The notes: a model not told the origin generated them from the letters alone. 64,000 bases of DNA from Hymenobacter actinosclerus (GCF_900111515.1 NZ_FOHS01000001.1:999419-1063418), one strand, 5' to 3'; positions 16,513 through 24,792 are shown, counted from the first letter of the stretch. Translations and numbers: made by a program.

Positions 16513-17214
16513 ATGAACGTTTTCATCAACGACATTCCGCTGATTATTAAAAAAAACAGCGAAAAGATTTACAAGCACAAGTACGACCTGATTCTGAATC
16601 CGGAAGACGAATTCTCGTCCAAGGACCTGATTGGCGACGTGCTGGTGCGCGACGTAACCGATGGGTTCGTCGACCGGCTGCTGCGGCTGATGGAGGTGAA
16701 AAAGCTTAAAAAGCTGACTTCCCTCACCCTGCTGGCCCGTAAGAAGAAACGCCTCATCCTGCACCTCAAAGACCAGTTCCGCATCGTGAAAGCGGCCGGC
16801 GGCCTGGTCGAGAAGGATGGCATGGTGCTCATGATTTTCCGCCTCGGTAAGTGGGACCTGCCCAAGGGCAAGCTCAAGAAGGACGAGGACCCGGCCCTGG
16901 GGGCGGTGCGCGAAGTGGAGGAGGAGTGCAATGTGAAGATTGAGCTGGGCGAGAAGCTGCCCAGCACCTGGCACTCTTACGCCTACAACGGCAACAAAAT
17001 CCTCAAAAAAACGAACTGGTATATCATGCGCTGCCTCGACGACACGCTCATGAAGCCCCAGGCCGAGGAGTACATCGAGGAAGTGCGCTGGATGACGCCC
17101 CAGGAGGCCTTGGCCGTGCTCGACAACTCCTACGCCAGCATTGCGCTGGTTATGCGCCATTACCTCAGCAAAATGGCCGGCCAGACTTCGCCCAGCCCCG
17201 AAAAAACCTCTTAG
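16513..17214 (+). CDS. NUDIX hydrolase with N-terminal extension
   Basis: A 233-residue protein with a NUDIX domain at about 95-215 and a 90-residue basic N-terminal region (MNVFINDIPLIIKK onwards). The Nudix box reads GKLKKDEDPALGAVREVEEE and then CNV: all Glu and Arg of GX5EX7REUXEE are present but the Gly after EE is replaced by Asn. Preceding DLPKGKLKK resembles diphosphoinositol/nucleotide pyrophosphatase members. Substrate unknown. The start at ATG 16513 fits the family; an upstream ATG (16453) gives an unconserved 20-residue lead. Next gene starts 16 bases downstream. Confidence 0.85.
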   Translation: MNVFINDIPLIIKKNSEKIYKHKYDLILNPEDEFSSKDLIGDVLVRDVTDGFVDRLLRLMEVKKLKKLTSLTLLARKKKRLILHLKDQFRIVKAAGGLVEKDGMVLMIFRLGKWDLPKGKLKKDEDPALGAVREVEEECNVKIELGEKLPSTWHSYAYNGNKILKKTNWYIMRCLDDTLMKPQAEEYIEEVRWMTPQEALAVLDNSYASIALVMRHYLSKMAGQTSPSPEKTS

Positions 17215-17230
17215 CCTTAAGCTTTTGCCC

Positions 17231-17716
17231 ATGCGCCCGAACCTGTACTTTGCCTTGGCCCTTCTGACGGCTCTCACCAGTGCCTGCAGCGGCTCGCAGA
17301 TGGCCGGCGGCGAAAAAAGTGGCCCCTCGACCGGCACCACCGAAGCCGGCCGCAACGCCACCGTCGACGTGCCGGCCCTGGTGGGCCGCAACATTGATCA
17401 GCTGCGCCGTACTATGGGCGCCCCCAAGGAAACCCGCGAGCAGGCCATCGGCCTGGAGCCCACCGCTGCCCAGATGAAGGCCACCAAGGGCCAGGATTGG
17501 ATTAATACCTTCGAGCGCAACGGCACCACGCTGGTGGTAACCTTCGACGCCAGCACCCGCAAAGTGCGCGACATTGTACTGCTCGGCAGCGACGAGGATA
17601 CGCTGCTGCGCGAGGCCAACCTAAGCCTGACTTCGCCCGAATACCTGGTGCTGCCCGTCATGAGCCCCGGCAACAGCACCGAGCTCATCGGCATGCGCGT
17701 GGTAGCCCGGCGTTAA
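17231..17716 (+). CDS. Small lipoprotein, function unknown
   Basis: A 161-residue predicted lipoprotein: hydrophobic start YFALALLTAL, lipobox LTSAC with Cys about 19. After a Ser/Thr/Gly linker comes DVPALVGRNIDQLRRTMGAPKETREQ, resembling the first helix and loop of SmpA/BamE-like or PASTA-like small folds, then a beta-rich end NGTTLVVTFDASTRKVRDIVLLG. I do not assign it to BamE. It follows the NUDIX gene by 16 bases on the same strand and may be cotranscribed. Confidence 0.7.
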   Translation: MRPNLYFALALLTALTSACSGSQMAGGEKSGPSTGTTEAGRNATVDVPALVGRNIDQLRRTMGAPKETREQAIGLEPTAAQMKATKGQDWINTFERNGTTLVVTFDASTRKVRDIVLLGSDEDTLLREANLSLTSPEYLVLPVMSPGNSTELIGMRVVARR

Positions 17717-17720
17717 TTTC

Positions 17721-17819
17721 TGAATATCAAGGAGAAAACGTAAAAAGTGAAAGCCGTTCAGTTTGCCCATTAGGGTAGCTGAACGGCTTTCACTTTTTAC
17801 GTTTTCTCCTTGATATTCA
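17721..17819. repeat. Perfect 41-base palindrome between convergent genes
   Basis: Arms 17721-17761 and 17779-17819 are perfect complements, starting TGAATATCAAGGAGAAAACG and running through GTAAAAAGTGAAAGCCGTTC, with a 17-base loop. It occupies the whole gap between the lipoprotein gene (+) and coaD (-), overlapping the coaD stop. It could end transcription from both sides, but lacks a GC-rich stem and T-tract. Confidence 0.9.
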
Positions 17820-18275
17820 AGGTTTAGGCAGGGTGTAGGGCACGAAATCATCAACGTTGCCGCCGAAGCGGTGAATTTCGCGGATGATGGTGCTGCTGAT
17901 GGCCGCCAGGGTGGGGGAGGTGATGAGGAACACGGTTTCGAGGGCCGGGTTGAGGTGGCGGTTGGCCTGCGCAATGGTGTTCTCGTACTCGAAGTCGGTG
18001 GTGTTGCGCAGGCCGCGTAGCAGAAACCGGGCATCTACCTCGCGGGCAAAATCGGCCGTCAGGCCCTGGTACTCCCGCACCGATACCCGCGGCTCGTCGT
18101 GGAATACGCCCTCAATCAGCTCTGTCATCCGCTCCACGGGCAGGTAGCGCTGCTTGCTGCTGTTGTTGCCAATGGCAATGATAACCTGATCGAACAGCGC
18201 CGTACCCCGCCGCACCACATCGAGGTGGCCGTTGGTAAACGGGTCGAAGGAACCGGGAAACAGGGCGATGCGCAT
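17817..18275 (-). CDS. coaD: Pantetheine-phosphate adenylyltransferase CoaD
   Basis: CoaD joins ATP and 4'-phosphopantetheine to dephospho-CoA. The 152-residue length is standard. ATP-binding signature GSFDPFTNGH at 8-17 (TxGH), FLLRGLRNTTDFEYE at about 84-98 and ISSTIIRE near 127-134 are intact. It lies directly downstream of the DUF3822 gene on the same strand, the usual Bacteroidota order. Cytoplasmic. Confidence 0.97.
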   Translation of the reverse strand: MRIALFPGSFDPFTNGHLDVVRRGTALFDQVIIAIGNNSSKQRYLPVERMTELIEGVFHDEPRVSVREYQGLTADFAREVDARFLLRGLRNTTDFEYENTIAQANRHLNPALETVFLITSPTLAAISSTIIREIHRFGGNVDDFVPYTLPKP

Positions 18276-18418
18276 AAGGCGGTGATTTGGTGAGTGGTGA
18301 GATGGGGATTTGATGTTCGAAAAGCCTTCTTGGTGCGTAAGCGGCGCGAATTAAATCAAAGCTGCCAGCCGCGCACATCGCGCAGTCAGGCTTCCTGGAC
18401 ATCAACTCCCTATCTCAC

Positions 18419-19306
18419 CTACTCGCAGAGATGCAGGGCGAACAGCTCGAAGTAGCGGTACTCGAACAGGTCGTTGAGGCGGTAGCTGTAGCCCAGGTCG
18501 AAGGGGCGGTTGCCGAAGCGCAGGTGGCGGATGTACTTGCGCAGAATCGTGAACAGCTCCGAGTCGTGCATCAAATCACCCCAGATAACTACCGGGTCCT
18601 GGTCGGGGTCGAGCTGCAGCTCCTGCATCACCAGAATCACGTAGTAAATGAGGTCTTCGGGGGTGCTGAAGGGGTACACGTTGCACAGGCGGGGCTGCTT
18701 GCCCTGCATTACGAGTACCGTAAGCTGGCCGGGGCCGATGCTGAGGTAGATGCGGCTGGCCCCGCTGGCCTCGCTCTGCTGCACCACGCCCTGCAGCAGG
18801 GGAGTGGTGCCGTGCACCAGCCGGCCCGCGGGGTACGTGTGCCCGAACCAGTCCGTCAGGTCGCGGTCGGCGGCAAACAGGCTCACGATATCCAGCCCGC
18901 TGTGCGCATAGGCGTGCACCGACTCGCGGCCGGGGTTCAGGGCGTGATGCAGGCTCAGGTAAGCCGTTTCGTCGCCGGGGCGGAACAGGGCGGCGGGCAG
19001 TAGCGTGAAGGCGCGGTTGTGCACCGCCAGGCGTACGCGGTGCCAGCCACTGCGGCCCAGCAGGTCGTGCTCGGCAGCCAGCGCCGCCAGCTGCTGCGCG
19101 TAGCTGAGGCCGGCCTCGGGGGCAGCATACTCTTCGAGGGCCAGAAACTTATTGCGCCGCGCATCGGCCACGCCCAGGCGCAGGCTGGCCGGGCCCGCCG
19201 TGATATACAGGTTGTAGGCCGCTAGCTGCTCGGGGTCCAGCGTTTCGTCGCGCAGGCGGTGCAGGGCCGCCGGGGCCAGAGAAGCGGGAGCAACAGAAGA
19301 CAGCAT
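18419..19306 (-). CDS. DUF3822 family protein
   Basis: A 295-residue DUF3822 protein, an actin/ASKHA-like ATPase-fold family found in Bacteroidota next to coaD and often rsmD; here coaD follows and rsmD is absent. Visible blocks are AAYNLYITAGPASLRLGV near 30, LLPAALFRPGDETAYL near 105, IYLSIGPGQLTVLVMQG near 190 and YPFSTPEDLIYYVILVMQELQLDPD near 215. The FSTPEDLIYYVI block is the most typical. Role unknown. I use ATG 19306 rather than TTG 19315. Confidence 0.88.
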   Translation of the reverse strand: MLSSVAPASLAPAALHRLRDETLDPEQLAAYNLYITAGPASLRLGVADARRNKFLALEEYAAPEAGLSYAQQLAALAAEHDLLGRSGWHRVRLAVHNRAFTLLPAALFRPGDETAYLSLHHALNPGRESVHAYAHSGLDIVSLFAADRDLTDWFGHTYPAGRLVHGTTPLLQGVVQQSEASGASRIYLSIGPGQLTVLVMQGKQPRLCNVYPFSTPEDLIYYVILVMQELQLDPDQDPVVIWGDLMHDSELFTILRKYIRHLRFGNRPFDLGYSYRLNDLFEYRYFELFALHLCE

Positions 19307-19394
19307 GAGCAGCAATAAAGAAAAGAGAAGCTAAAAAGGCCCGGCGCGCCGTTCAGGCAACGTTCCGGCCCTTAAAGGTACAAAGGGCCGGGTT

Positions 19395-19901
19395 TTACTG
19401 AAACCGGATTTGCGGAATGAACACATCGTCGGGGCTGATGAGGTCGCGTAGCACCGGATGTACCTGCCGCGGCAACAGCAGCCCCAGCTGCCGCGGGCTC
19501 ACGAACTCCAGGTGGGTCAGCAGCTGCTCATCGGGGCCGTGCTCGGGGTCGCGGCCGAGGCGGGGCACGGCGGCGGCATCGAGCGGGAGCACCTCGAAGA
19601 ACAGCTCCAGCGCCTGTAGCCCCGGCCCCTGGTACTCGTGCAGGTGCAGAAACCGGCCTACCGTTACGGCCAGACCGGTTTCTTCGGCAAACTCGCGCTG
19701 CAGGCCCTGGTGCAGGGTTTCGCCAAACTGCCAGCCCCCACCGGGCGGCGACCAGAACGGCAGCCCGTCGGGCAGCAGGCCCCGGTGGGCCGTGAGCAGC
19801 AGCGCGCCCTCGCGCATCAGCAGGCCGCACACCCGTACCCGGGCCCGGCCGGCGTAGGCCTCCAGCAGTTCGGTGGGCGGGGTAGAAGAAAGTGCACTCA
19901 T
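19395..19901 (-). CDS. NUDIX hydrolase
   Basis: A 168-residue single-domain NUDIX protein. The Nudix box is complete: GGWQFGETLHQGLQREFAEE then TGL, around residues 54-77, with the PPGGGW start usual for ADP-ribose or nucleotide pyrophosphatases. The substrate cannot be told. ATG 19901 is the first in-frame ATG near the domain; upstream frame is AT-poor and unconserved. Divergent from the thioesterase gene with 113 bases between. Confidence 0.9.
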   Translation of the reverse strand: MSALSSTPPTELLEAYAGRARVRVCGLLMREGALLLTAHRGLLPDGLPFWSPPGGGWQFGETLHQGLQREFAEETGLAVTVGRFLHLHEYQGPGLQALELFFEVLPLDAAAVPRLGRDPEHGPDEQLLTHLEFVSPRQLGLLLPRQVHPVLRDLISPDDVFIPQIRFQ

Positions 19902-20002
19902 AGAACGGGCAAAGCTACAGTACGCGGGGTAAACGCATCTGCCCACCCAATATTTCGCCCGCCCTTCACCACCGCCGCCGCCGCGCAACCCGCCGAAACC
20001 CC

Positions 20003-20010
20003 CAACTTTG
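20003..20010 (+). promoter_or_regulatory. Near-consensus -7 box adjacent to ATG
   Basis: CAACTTTG ends four bases before the thioesterase ATG at 20015. It lacks the T of TAnnTTTG but keeps A and TTTG, and would give a leaderless or nearly leaderless message. Confidence 0.3.
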
Positions 20011-20014
20011 CTCC

Positions 20015-20467
20015 ATGAACCCGACGACGACCCCCGACGCTCCCAATTCTCCCGAGCCCCTCGAAGCCCTGCAAAGGCGCATCCGCCGCAAGCTGGTCCG
20101 CCAGCACTTCATGCACCACATCGGCGCCGACCTCACCCTGATTGAACCCGGCCGCATCGAGGCCGAATTGGTGCTCGAAAAGCAGCACCAGCAGCACACC
20201 GGCTTCGCCCACGGCGGCCTGGTAGCCACGATGGCCGACTTAGTTGCCGGTTTCGCAGCCGTTACGCTGGTGCCCGATGGCACGGGCGTGGTGACGGTGG
20301 AGCTCAAAACCAGCTACCTGCACCCCGGCATTGGCCAGCGCCTGCGGGCCGTGGGCTGGGTGCTCAAAGCCGGCCGCCGCCTGCACTTCTGCGAGTCGGA
20401 GGTATGGTGCGACGACAAGTTGATTGCTAAGGCCACCGCGACAATGGCCGTGGTAGAGCCGCATTAG
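20015..20467 (+). CDS. PaaI-type hotdog thioesterase
   Basis: A 150-residue acyl-CoA thioesterase of the 4HBT/PaaI family. The signature HTGFAHGGLVATMADLVAGFAAV lies at residues 61-83: the HGG-x8-D pattern gives Gly for the oxyanion and Asp as base. TVELKTSYLHPG follows, as in the family. Cytoplasmic, probably acting as tetramer on aryl- or fatty acyl-CoA; substrate not readable. Monocistronic; followed by a large GC palindrome. Confidence 0.9.
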   Translation: MNPTTTPDAPNSPEPLEALQRRIRRKLVRQHFMHHIGADLTLIEPGRIEAELVLEKQHQQHTGFAHGGLVATMADLVAGFAAVTLVPDGTGVVTVELKTSYLHPGIGQRLRAVGWVLKAGRRLHFCESEVWCDDKLIAKATATMAVVEPH

Positions 20468-20475
20468 CAGTTCGT

Positions 20476-20626
20476 AGCCCGACGTAGGGGCGGGGCTTGC
20501 CCCCGCCCGCCGTTGGCACCGTGTAAACCATTCCGTTTAACGGAGGGCGCGGGGCGGGTGTCCGCACCATTTCAACGACAGTCGTTTAACGGCGGGCGGG
20601 GGCAAGCCCCGCCCCTACGTCGGGCT
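20476..20626. repeat. GTAGGGGCGGGGC palindrome, copy 1
   Basis: Perfect 39-base arms (20476-20514, 20588-20626) beginning AGCCCGACGTAGGGGCGGGG and ending GCCCGCCGTT. The 73-base interior contains the word CGTTTAACG twice (20534, 20583). A second copy of the same arm is at 39682-39771. The right arm ends ten bases before the -7 box of the helicase gene. Confidence 0.9.
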
Positions 20627-20635
20627 GTAATAAGG

Positions 20636-20643
20636 TATCTTTG
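20636..20643 (+). promoter_or_regulatory. -7 box with ATG six bases downstream
   Basis: TATCTTTG is a full TAnnTTTG match. The helicase ATG at 20650 follows after TAGAGT, so transcription should start at or very near the start codon. No -33 TTTG is present at usual spacing because that stretch is the palindrome arm. Confidence 0.55.
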
Positions 20644-20649
20644 TAGAGT

Positions 20650-22074
20650 ATGCTAAGTGTCAGAACTCCGTCCGTCCGCGACTATTTTCCCTTTGAGCCC
20701 ACTCAGGACCAGGCCGCCCTGTTTCAACAGCTTGATGGGTTTTTGAAGGACGATTTACCGGGCCGCAAGGCGTTTGTGCTGCGGGGCTACGCCGGCACCG
20801 GCAAAACCACCGTGGTAAGCGCCCTCGTGCAGTGGCTGCACCAGATGGGCCGCAAATACGTGCTGATGGCCCCTACCGGCCGCGCCGCTAAGGTGATGGG
20901 CACCTACTCGGGCGTGGCGGCCAGCACCATCCACAAAAAAATCTACCGCCAGACCAGCGGCCAGCCGACCCAGGGCCTCACCTTCCAGCGCCAGCCCAAC
21001 CGCGCCCAGGATACGCTGTTTATTGTCGATGAGGCCTCGATGATTTCCGACGAAAAAGCCTTCGGCTCGACCGGCCTGCTCGACGATTTGATGAGCTATG
21101 TGTTTGAAAAAACGTCGAACCGCCTGCTGCTCATCGGCGACACGGCCCAGCTGCCGCCGGTGGGCCAGCTGCTCAGCCCCGCCCTCGACCCCGACCTGCT
21201 GCGCGACCGGTTCCGGGCCGAAGTGGGCTCGGTGGAGCTGCGCCAGGTGATGCGCCAGGCCGAGAAATCGGGCATCCTGATGAACGCCACCGTGCTGCGC
21301 GAGGAGCTGCGCCAGGATAATCCTAACATCCAGTTCTTCACCAAAGGCTACCCCGATATCTTTTCGATGGGCACCGATAAGCTCGAAGATGGCCTGCGCT
21401 GGGCCTACAAACACTTCGGCTACGAGAACAGCACCATCATCTGCCGCTCCAACAAAAACGCCAACCAGTACAACCAGTACATCCGCCGCATCCTGTTCGA
21501 GGCCGAAGACGAGATTGAGTCGGGCGACTACCTGATGGTGGTGCGCAACAACTACTACTGGCTGCCGCGCGACTCCGATATCGGCTTCCTGGCCAACGGC
21601 GACTTCGTGCAGGTGGTTAAAATCATCCGGCTCACCGAGGAGTTCGGCTTCCGCTTCGCCGATGCCCGCGTGCGCCTCGTGGATTACCCCGACGAGCCCG
21701 ACCTGGAAGTAAAGCTGCTGCTCGACACCCTGCACACCGAAAGCCCCGGCCTGCCCGCCGACCGCAATAAGGCCCTTTATGAGGCCATCAGCGAAGATTA
21801 CAACCACCTCACCACCAAGAAGGAGAAGAGCGCTGCCCTGCGCAAAGACCCCTTTCTGAACGCGCTGCAAGTCAAGTTCGCCTACGCCCTCACCTGCCAC
21901 AAAGCCCAGGGTGGCCAGTGGCAGGCCGTTTTCGTCGACCACGGCTACCTGAAGGAGGACATGGTGAACTCCGAATTCGCCCGCTGGCTCTACACGGCCG
22001 TCACCCGCTCGTCGGAAAAGCTGTTTCTGCTCAACTTCAACCAGAAGCTGCTCGGCGACCCGGCCGAAGAGTAA
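20650..22074 (+). CDS. RecD/Dda-like superfamily 1B DNA helicase
   Basis: A 474-residue SF1B helicase. Walker A is GYAGTGKTT at 46-54, Walker B IVDEASM near 123, motif III LIGDTAQLPPVGQ near 162, and the C-terminal UvrD_C_2 block LTCHKAQGGQWQAVFVDH near 418 with WLYTAVTRS near 447 closes the ATPase. It lacks RecB/RecC partners and the N-terminal region of RecD2, matching the short RecD-like helicases of Bacteroidota. It likely acts in replication or repair with 5'-3' polarity, as inferred from family. Confidence 0.93.
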   Translation: MLSVRTPSVRDYFPFEPTQDQAALFQQLDGFLKDDLPGRKAFVLRGYAGTGKTTVVSALVQWLHQMGRKYVLMAPTGRAAKVMGTYSGVAASTIHKKIYRQTSGQPTQGLTFQRQPNRAQDTLFIVDEASMISDEKAFGSTGLLDDLMSYVFEKTSNRLLLIGDTAQLPPVGQLLSPALDPDLLRDRFRAEVGSVELRQVMRQAEKSGILMNATVLREELRQDNPNIQFFTKGYPDIFSMGTDKLEDGLRWAYKHFGYENSTIICRSNKNANQYNQYIRRILFEAEDEIESGDYLMVVRNNYYWLPRDSDIGFLANGDFVQVVKIIRLTEEFGFRFADARVRLVDYPDEPDLEVKLLLDTLHTESPGLPADRNKALYEAISEDYNHLTTKKEKSAALRKDPFLNALQVKFAYALTCHKAQGGQWQAVFVDHGYLKEDMVNSEFARWLYTAVTRSSEKLFLLNFNQKLLGDPAEE

Positions 22075-22212
22075 GGACGGGCTCCGCCTTCTCCCGATGA
22101 ACTCCACGGCCCGTTGTGCGCGTTAGGCGGGGGCCAGATTGGCCCGAAACTTGGCAGGTTGCGCTCCGGTAGAATCTTTCGTACTTTTAACTGTCATTTA
22201 CTCACTTGTCTT

Positions 22213-22746
22213 ATGAAAAATGTTCTTTTCCTGGCTCTGTCGCTGTCGGTGATGGGCCTGAGCGCGCAGGCGCAATCCGTGAAGCCGGCCAATGCCCAGG
22301 CAAAAGTGGCGGGTCCGCAAATTCAGTTTGAGGAAAGCAAGTACGAGTTCGGCGCCGTGCCAACTGGTGCCGTGGTCGACCACACCTTCAAGTTCAAGAA
22401 CGTGGGCACCCAGCCGCTGGTTATTTCCAACATCGGTGTTACCTGCGGCTGCACCACTCCTGAGTGGACGCGCGAGCCCATTATGCCCGGTAGGTCGGGT
22501 ACGGTAGTGGCTAAGTTCAACACGGCCGGCAAGTACGGCATGCAGAACAAGGTGCTCACCATCGAGTCGAACTCGGTAGGCGGCAACGCCATGGTGGCGC
22601 TGGTAGGCGACGTGAAGGAAGCCGGCGCTGCTGTTCAGGCCGCGCCCGCCAATGCGGCCGAGTCGGCTGTGAATCAGGCGGCTCCCGATGGCAAGCAAAA
22701 AATGAAAATGGACGACAGCAAGATCAAGGTAAAGAAGAAGTCGTAA
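22213..22746 (+). CDS. DUF1573 exported protein
   Basis: A 177-residue exported protein. A signal peptide of about 20 residues ends ALSLSVMGLSAQA. The DUF1573 domain (about 35-130) is an ASH/immunoglobulin-like fold with EFGAVPTGAVVDHTFKFKN, ISNIGVTCGCTTPEW and PGRSGTVVAKF; the CGC pair is a constant feature. The tail is Ala-rich then Lys-rich (MKMDDSKIKVKKKS). Function unknown; common in Bacteroidota in multiple copies. A strong terminator follows. Confidence 0.88.
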   Translation: MKNVLFLALSLSVMGLSAQAQSVKPANAQAKVAGPQIQFEESKYEFGAVPTGAVVDHTFKFKNVGTQPLVISNIGVTCGCTTPEWTREPIMPGRSGTVVAKFNTAGKYGMQNKVLTIESNSVGGNAMVALVGDVKEAGAAVQAAPANAAESAVNQAAPDGKQKMKMDDSKIKVKKKS

Positions 22747-22765
22747 GGCTGCTTTGACTGAACAG

Positions 22766-22802
22766 AAAAAGGCGCTTCCCTGCAAAGGAAAGCGCCTTTT
22801 TT
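22766..22802 (+). terminator. Rho-independent terminator after DUF1573 gene
   Basis: AAAAAGGCGCTT / AAGCGCCTTTTTT hairpin with a short inner bulge, then T-run. Symmetric A/T flanks make it usable from both strands. Beyond it (22815-22862) are AGCTAACAGC-type words. Confidence 0.9.
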
Positions 22803-22870
22803 ATGGTCATTAGTAACTATCAGAACAACAGCTGTCAGCTAAAAGCCAATAGCTAACAGCTTGCCAAAAC

Positions 22871-23248
22871 CTACAGCTGCCGGGCGGCCAGCAGCAGCAT
22901 AATCCAGCCGGCAATGAAGAGCACGCCGCCAATGGGCGTAACGGCGCCGAGCTTGGTGATGCCCGTCAGGCAGAGCACGTAGAGCGAGCCACTGAAGATG
23001 ATAATGCCGCCCAGCCACAGCCAGGCCACGGTGCCCAGGCTCTTCAGCTCCGGCCGCAGCACTAGCAGCACCCCAATACCCAGCAACGCCAGCGTATGGA
23101 AGAATTGGTAGCGCACGGCCGTTTCAAACGTCTCGAAGCGCCCGGAAGCTTCCAGCATTTTGCGCAGCCCGTGCGCCGCAAAGGCTCCGATGCCCACGCT
23201 CAAAGCGCCCAGCAGCGCCGCCAGTTGAAGGATGATTTTAGCAGTCAT
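22871..23248 (-). CDS. DUF423 membrane protein
   Basis: A 125-residue integral membrane protein with four predicted helices (about 6-25, 52-66, 72-92, 100-120). The family marks are GALSVGIGAFAAHGL at 14-28 with HGL, the TAVRYQFFHTLALL segment and GSLYVLCLTG. Role unknown; widespread in bacteria. Transcribed away from the palindrome at 23298 and in the same direction as YggS upstream. Confidence 0.9.
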   Translation of the reverse strand: MTAKIILQLAALLGALSVGIGAFAAHGLRKMLEASGRFETFETAVRYQFFHTLALLGIGVLLVLRPELKSLGTVAWLWLGGIIIFSGSLYVLCLTGITKLGAVTPIGGVLFIAGWIMLLLAARQL

Positions 23249-23297
23249 GTTGGTTGGTTTTTGGCTGACGTTCGATAGGAAAAGGTTCGGAAAAAGC

Positions 23298-23386
23298 CTG
23301 TCATCCTGAGCGGAGCGAAGGACCTTATCACGCCTGAACAGGTCGTTGTGGCGTGATAAGGTCCTTCGCTCCGCTTAGGATGACAG
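23298..23386. repeat. GTCATCCTGAG palindromic element C
   Basis: Arms CTGTCATCCTGAGCGGAGCG with GAAGGACCTTATCACGCC (23298-23334) and their complement (23350-23386) with one or two mismatches. Same outer word as elements at 2616, 11338, 26805 and 45463 but with inner word GGACCTTATCACGCC instead of GAATCTCG. Confidence 0.85.
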
Positions 23387-23405
23387 ATGGACTCATAACT
23401 AACAC

Positions 23406-24071
23406 CTAGCGGCGCCCAAAAATAGCGCTGCCCACCCGAACCAGGGTGCTACCCTCGCGCAAAGCCAGCGGGTAATCGGCGCTCATGCCCATCGAAACTT
23501 CTTTAAATGCAGGCTCATCGGCAAAATACAGGCTTTTGAGCTTGTCGAAGTAGCCCCGCAGCTGCCGGAACTCGCGGCGCACCTGGTCCTCGTCGTCGGT
23601 GTTGGTGGCAATGCCCATGACGCCGGTCAGGCGCACGTGGCGCAGGGCGCGGTACGCCTCGGAGCGCAGGATGTCCTCGGCTTCGGCCAGCGTGAGGCCG
23701 GTTTTGGTATCCTCGTCAGCAATATGAAACTGGAGCAGCCCTTCAATTACCCGGTCGTGCTTGGCGGCCTGCTTCTCCATTTCGAGCAGCAGCTTCAGGC
23801 TGTCCACACTCTGAACGGTGTGCACGAAGCCGGCAATGTACTTGACCTTGTTGGTTTGCAGCTGCCCGATGAGGTGCCACTGCACGTCGGCGGGCAGCTG
23901 GGGCTGCTTGTCGGCCATTTCCTGGGCCCGGTTCTCGCCGAACAGGCGCCCGCCGGCGTCGTAGGCTTCCTGTAGCAAGGCTACGGGGTGGGTTTTGGTA
24001 ACGGCCACCAGCCGGGCGTTGGTGCCGGCCAAGGTTGCTTCGATGCGGTGGAGGTTTTCAGCAATAGACAT
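23406..24071 (-). CDS. YggS/PLPBP family pyridoxal phosphate homeostasis protein
   Basis: A 221-residue fold type III PLP-binding protein with no known enzyme activity, involved in PLP homeostasis. PLP lysine is Lys26 in VAVTKTHP; FGENRAQEM near 50, WHLIGQLQTNK near 67 and SMGMSADYPLAL near 193 are the conserved phosphate and ring contacts. Start ATG 24071 gives the usual MSIAENL opening. Cytoplasmic. Single gene between palindromes. Confidence 0.94.
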   Translation of the reverse strand: MSIAENLHRIEATLAGTNARLVAVTKTHPVALLQEAYDAGGRLFGENRAQEMADKQPQLPADVQWHLIGQLQTNKVKYIAGFVHTVQSVDSLKLLLEMEKQAAKHDRVIEGLLQFHIADEDTKTGLTLAEAEDILRSEAYRALRHVRLTGVMGIATNTDDEDQVRREFRQLRGYFDKLKSLYFADEPAFKEVSMGMSADYPLALREGSTLVRVGSAIFGRR

Positions 24072-24220
24072 GCGGGCAAGTTCGGGGTTTCGGTGGGAAA
24101 GGGCGCTGGGGCGGTCCGGGGGGTATTCTGAGCGCAACTGCTTCATAAGCAACCAGAGAAGTGGCGAATCGGTTGAGAACGTGGGTTAACAGCTCTAAAA
24201 TTATTTGTTTAGATTGGGCT

Positions 24221-24748
24221 ATGGAAAGACGTCATACTACCCAGTTGAAGACGCTGTTTATCATAGTATTGCTTTGTGTTTGGGGGCAGAACGCTTCGGC
24301 GCAACAAGGCACAATTGAGGGCGTCTTATTTAACAAAGCCGAGCAAACAGGCTTTGGAGGCAGAGCGACGGTACTGTTACCCGAGTTAAAAAACGGTGCT
24401 ACTTCGGACGAGAATGGTAGCTTCCGTATTCTTAATATACCTGCTGGCACTTACCAGCTAAAAGTAGAATGCATCGGATATCAGGACACAACATTTCAAG
24501 TGAACGTGGTTGCTGATGAGGTTACGGCACTTAATGTTAATTTCCCGATAGGTTGTCACGTCCTAAATCATAAAGGAAAAACTTGTCCCTACTGCCACAA
24601 GAGCGACGAAGCTATTCCAGTGGTATATGGTATGCCAGATGAGCGAACCTTGCGGCGGGCGAAAGCAGGCAAATTGAAGCTAGCAGGCTGTAATATGACT
24701 GGTTGCGACCCAAAATGGTACTGCAAACGCGACGAAAAGAAATTCTGA
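24221..24748 (+). CDS. Secreted CarboxypepD_reg-like protein with Cys-rich tail
   Basis: A 175-residue protein in visibly AT-richer DNA than its neighbours, with codons such as ATA, TTA and AAA frequent. A signal peptide of about 27 residues ends NASAQ. Residues 30-105 form a carboxypeptidase-regulatory-like beta-sandwich (GTIEGVLFN, TSDENGSFRILNIPAGTYQLKV, CIGYQDTTF), as in TonB-dependent receptor plugs. The tail (about 122-175) has CPYCHKSDEAIPVVYGMP, then a helix with AKAGKLKLAGC and CDPKWYC. This resembles the small CPxC-VPIVYG-GC-YC zinc-ribbon proteins usually found alone in the cytoplasm; the last CxxC is degenerate (CKRD). Start is ATG 24221. Function unknown. Confidence 0.65.
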   Translation: MERRHTTQLKTLFIIVLLCVWGQNASAQQGTIEGVLFNKAEQTGFGGRATVLLPELKNGATSDENGSFRILNIPAGTYQLKVECIGYQDTTFQVNVVADEVTALNVNFPIGCHVLNHKGKTCPYCHKSDEAIPVVYGMPDERTLRRAKAGKLKLAGCNMTGCDPKWYCKRDEKKF

Positions 24749-24792
24749 TAATTCCTGTCTAAAAGCAGTTCGCAACTCTGCCTCAAACTCCG

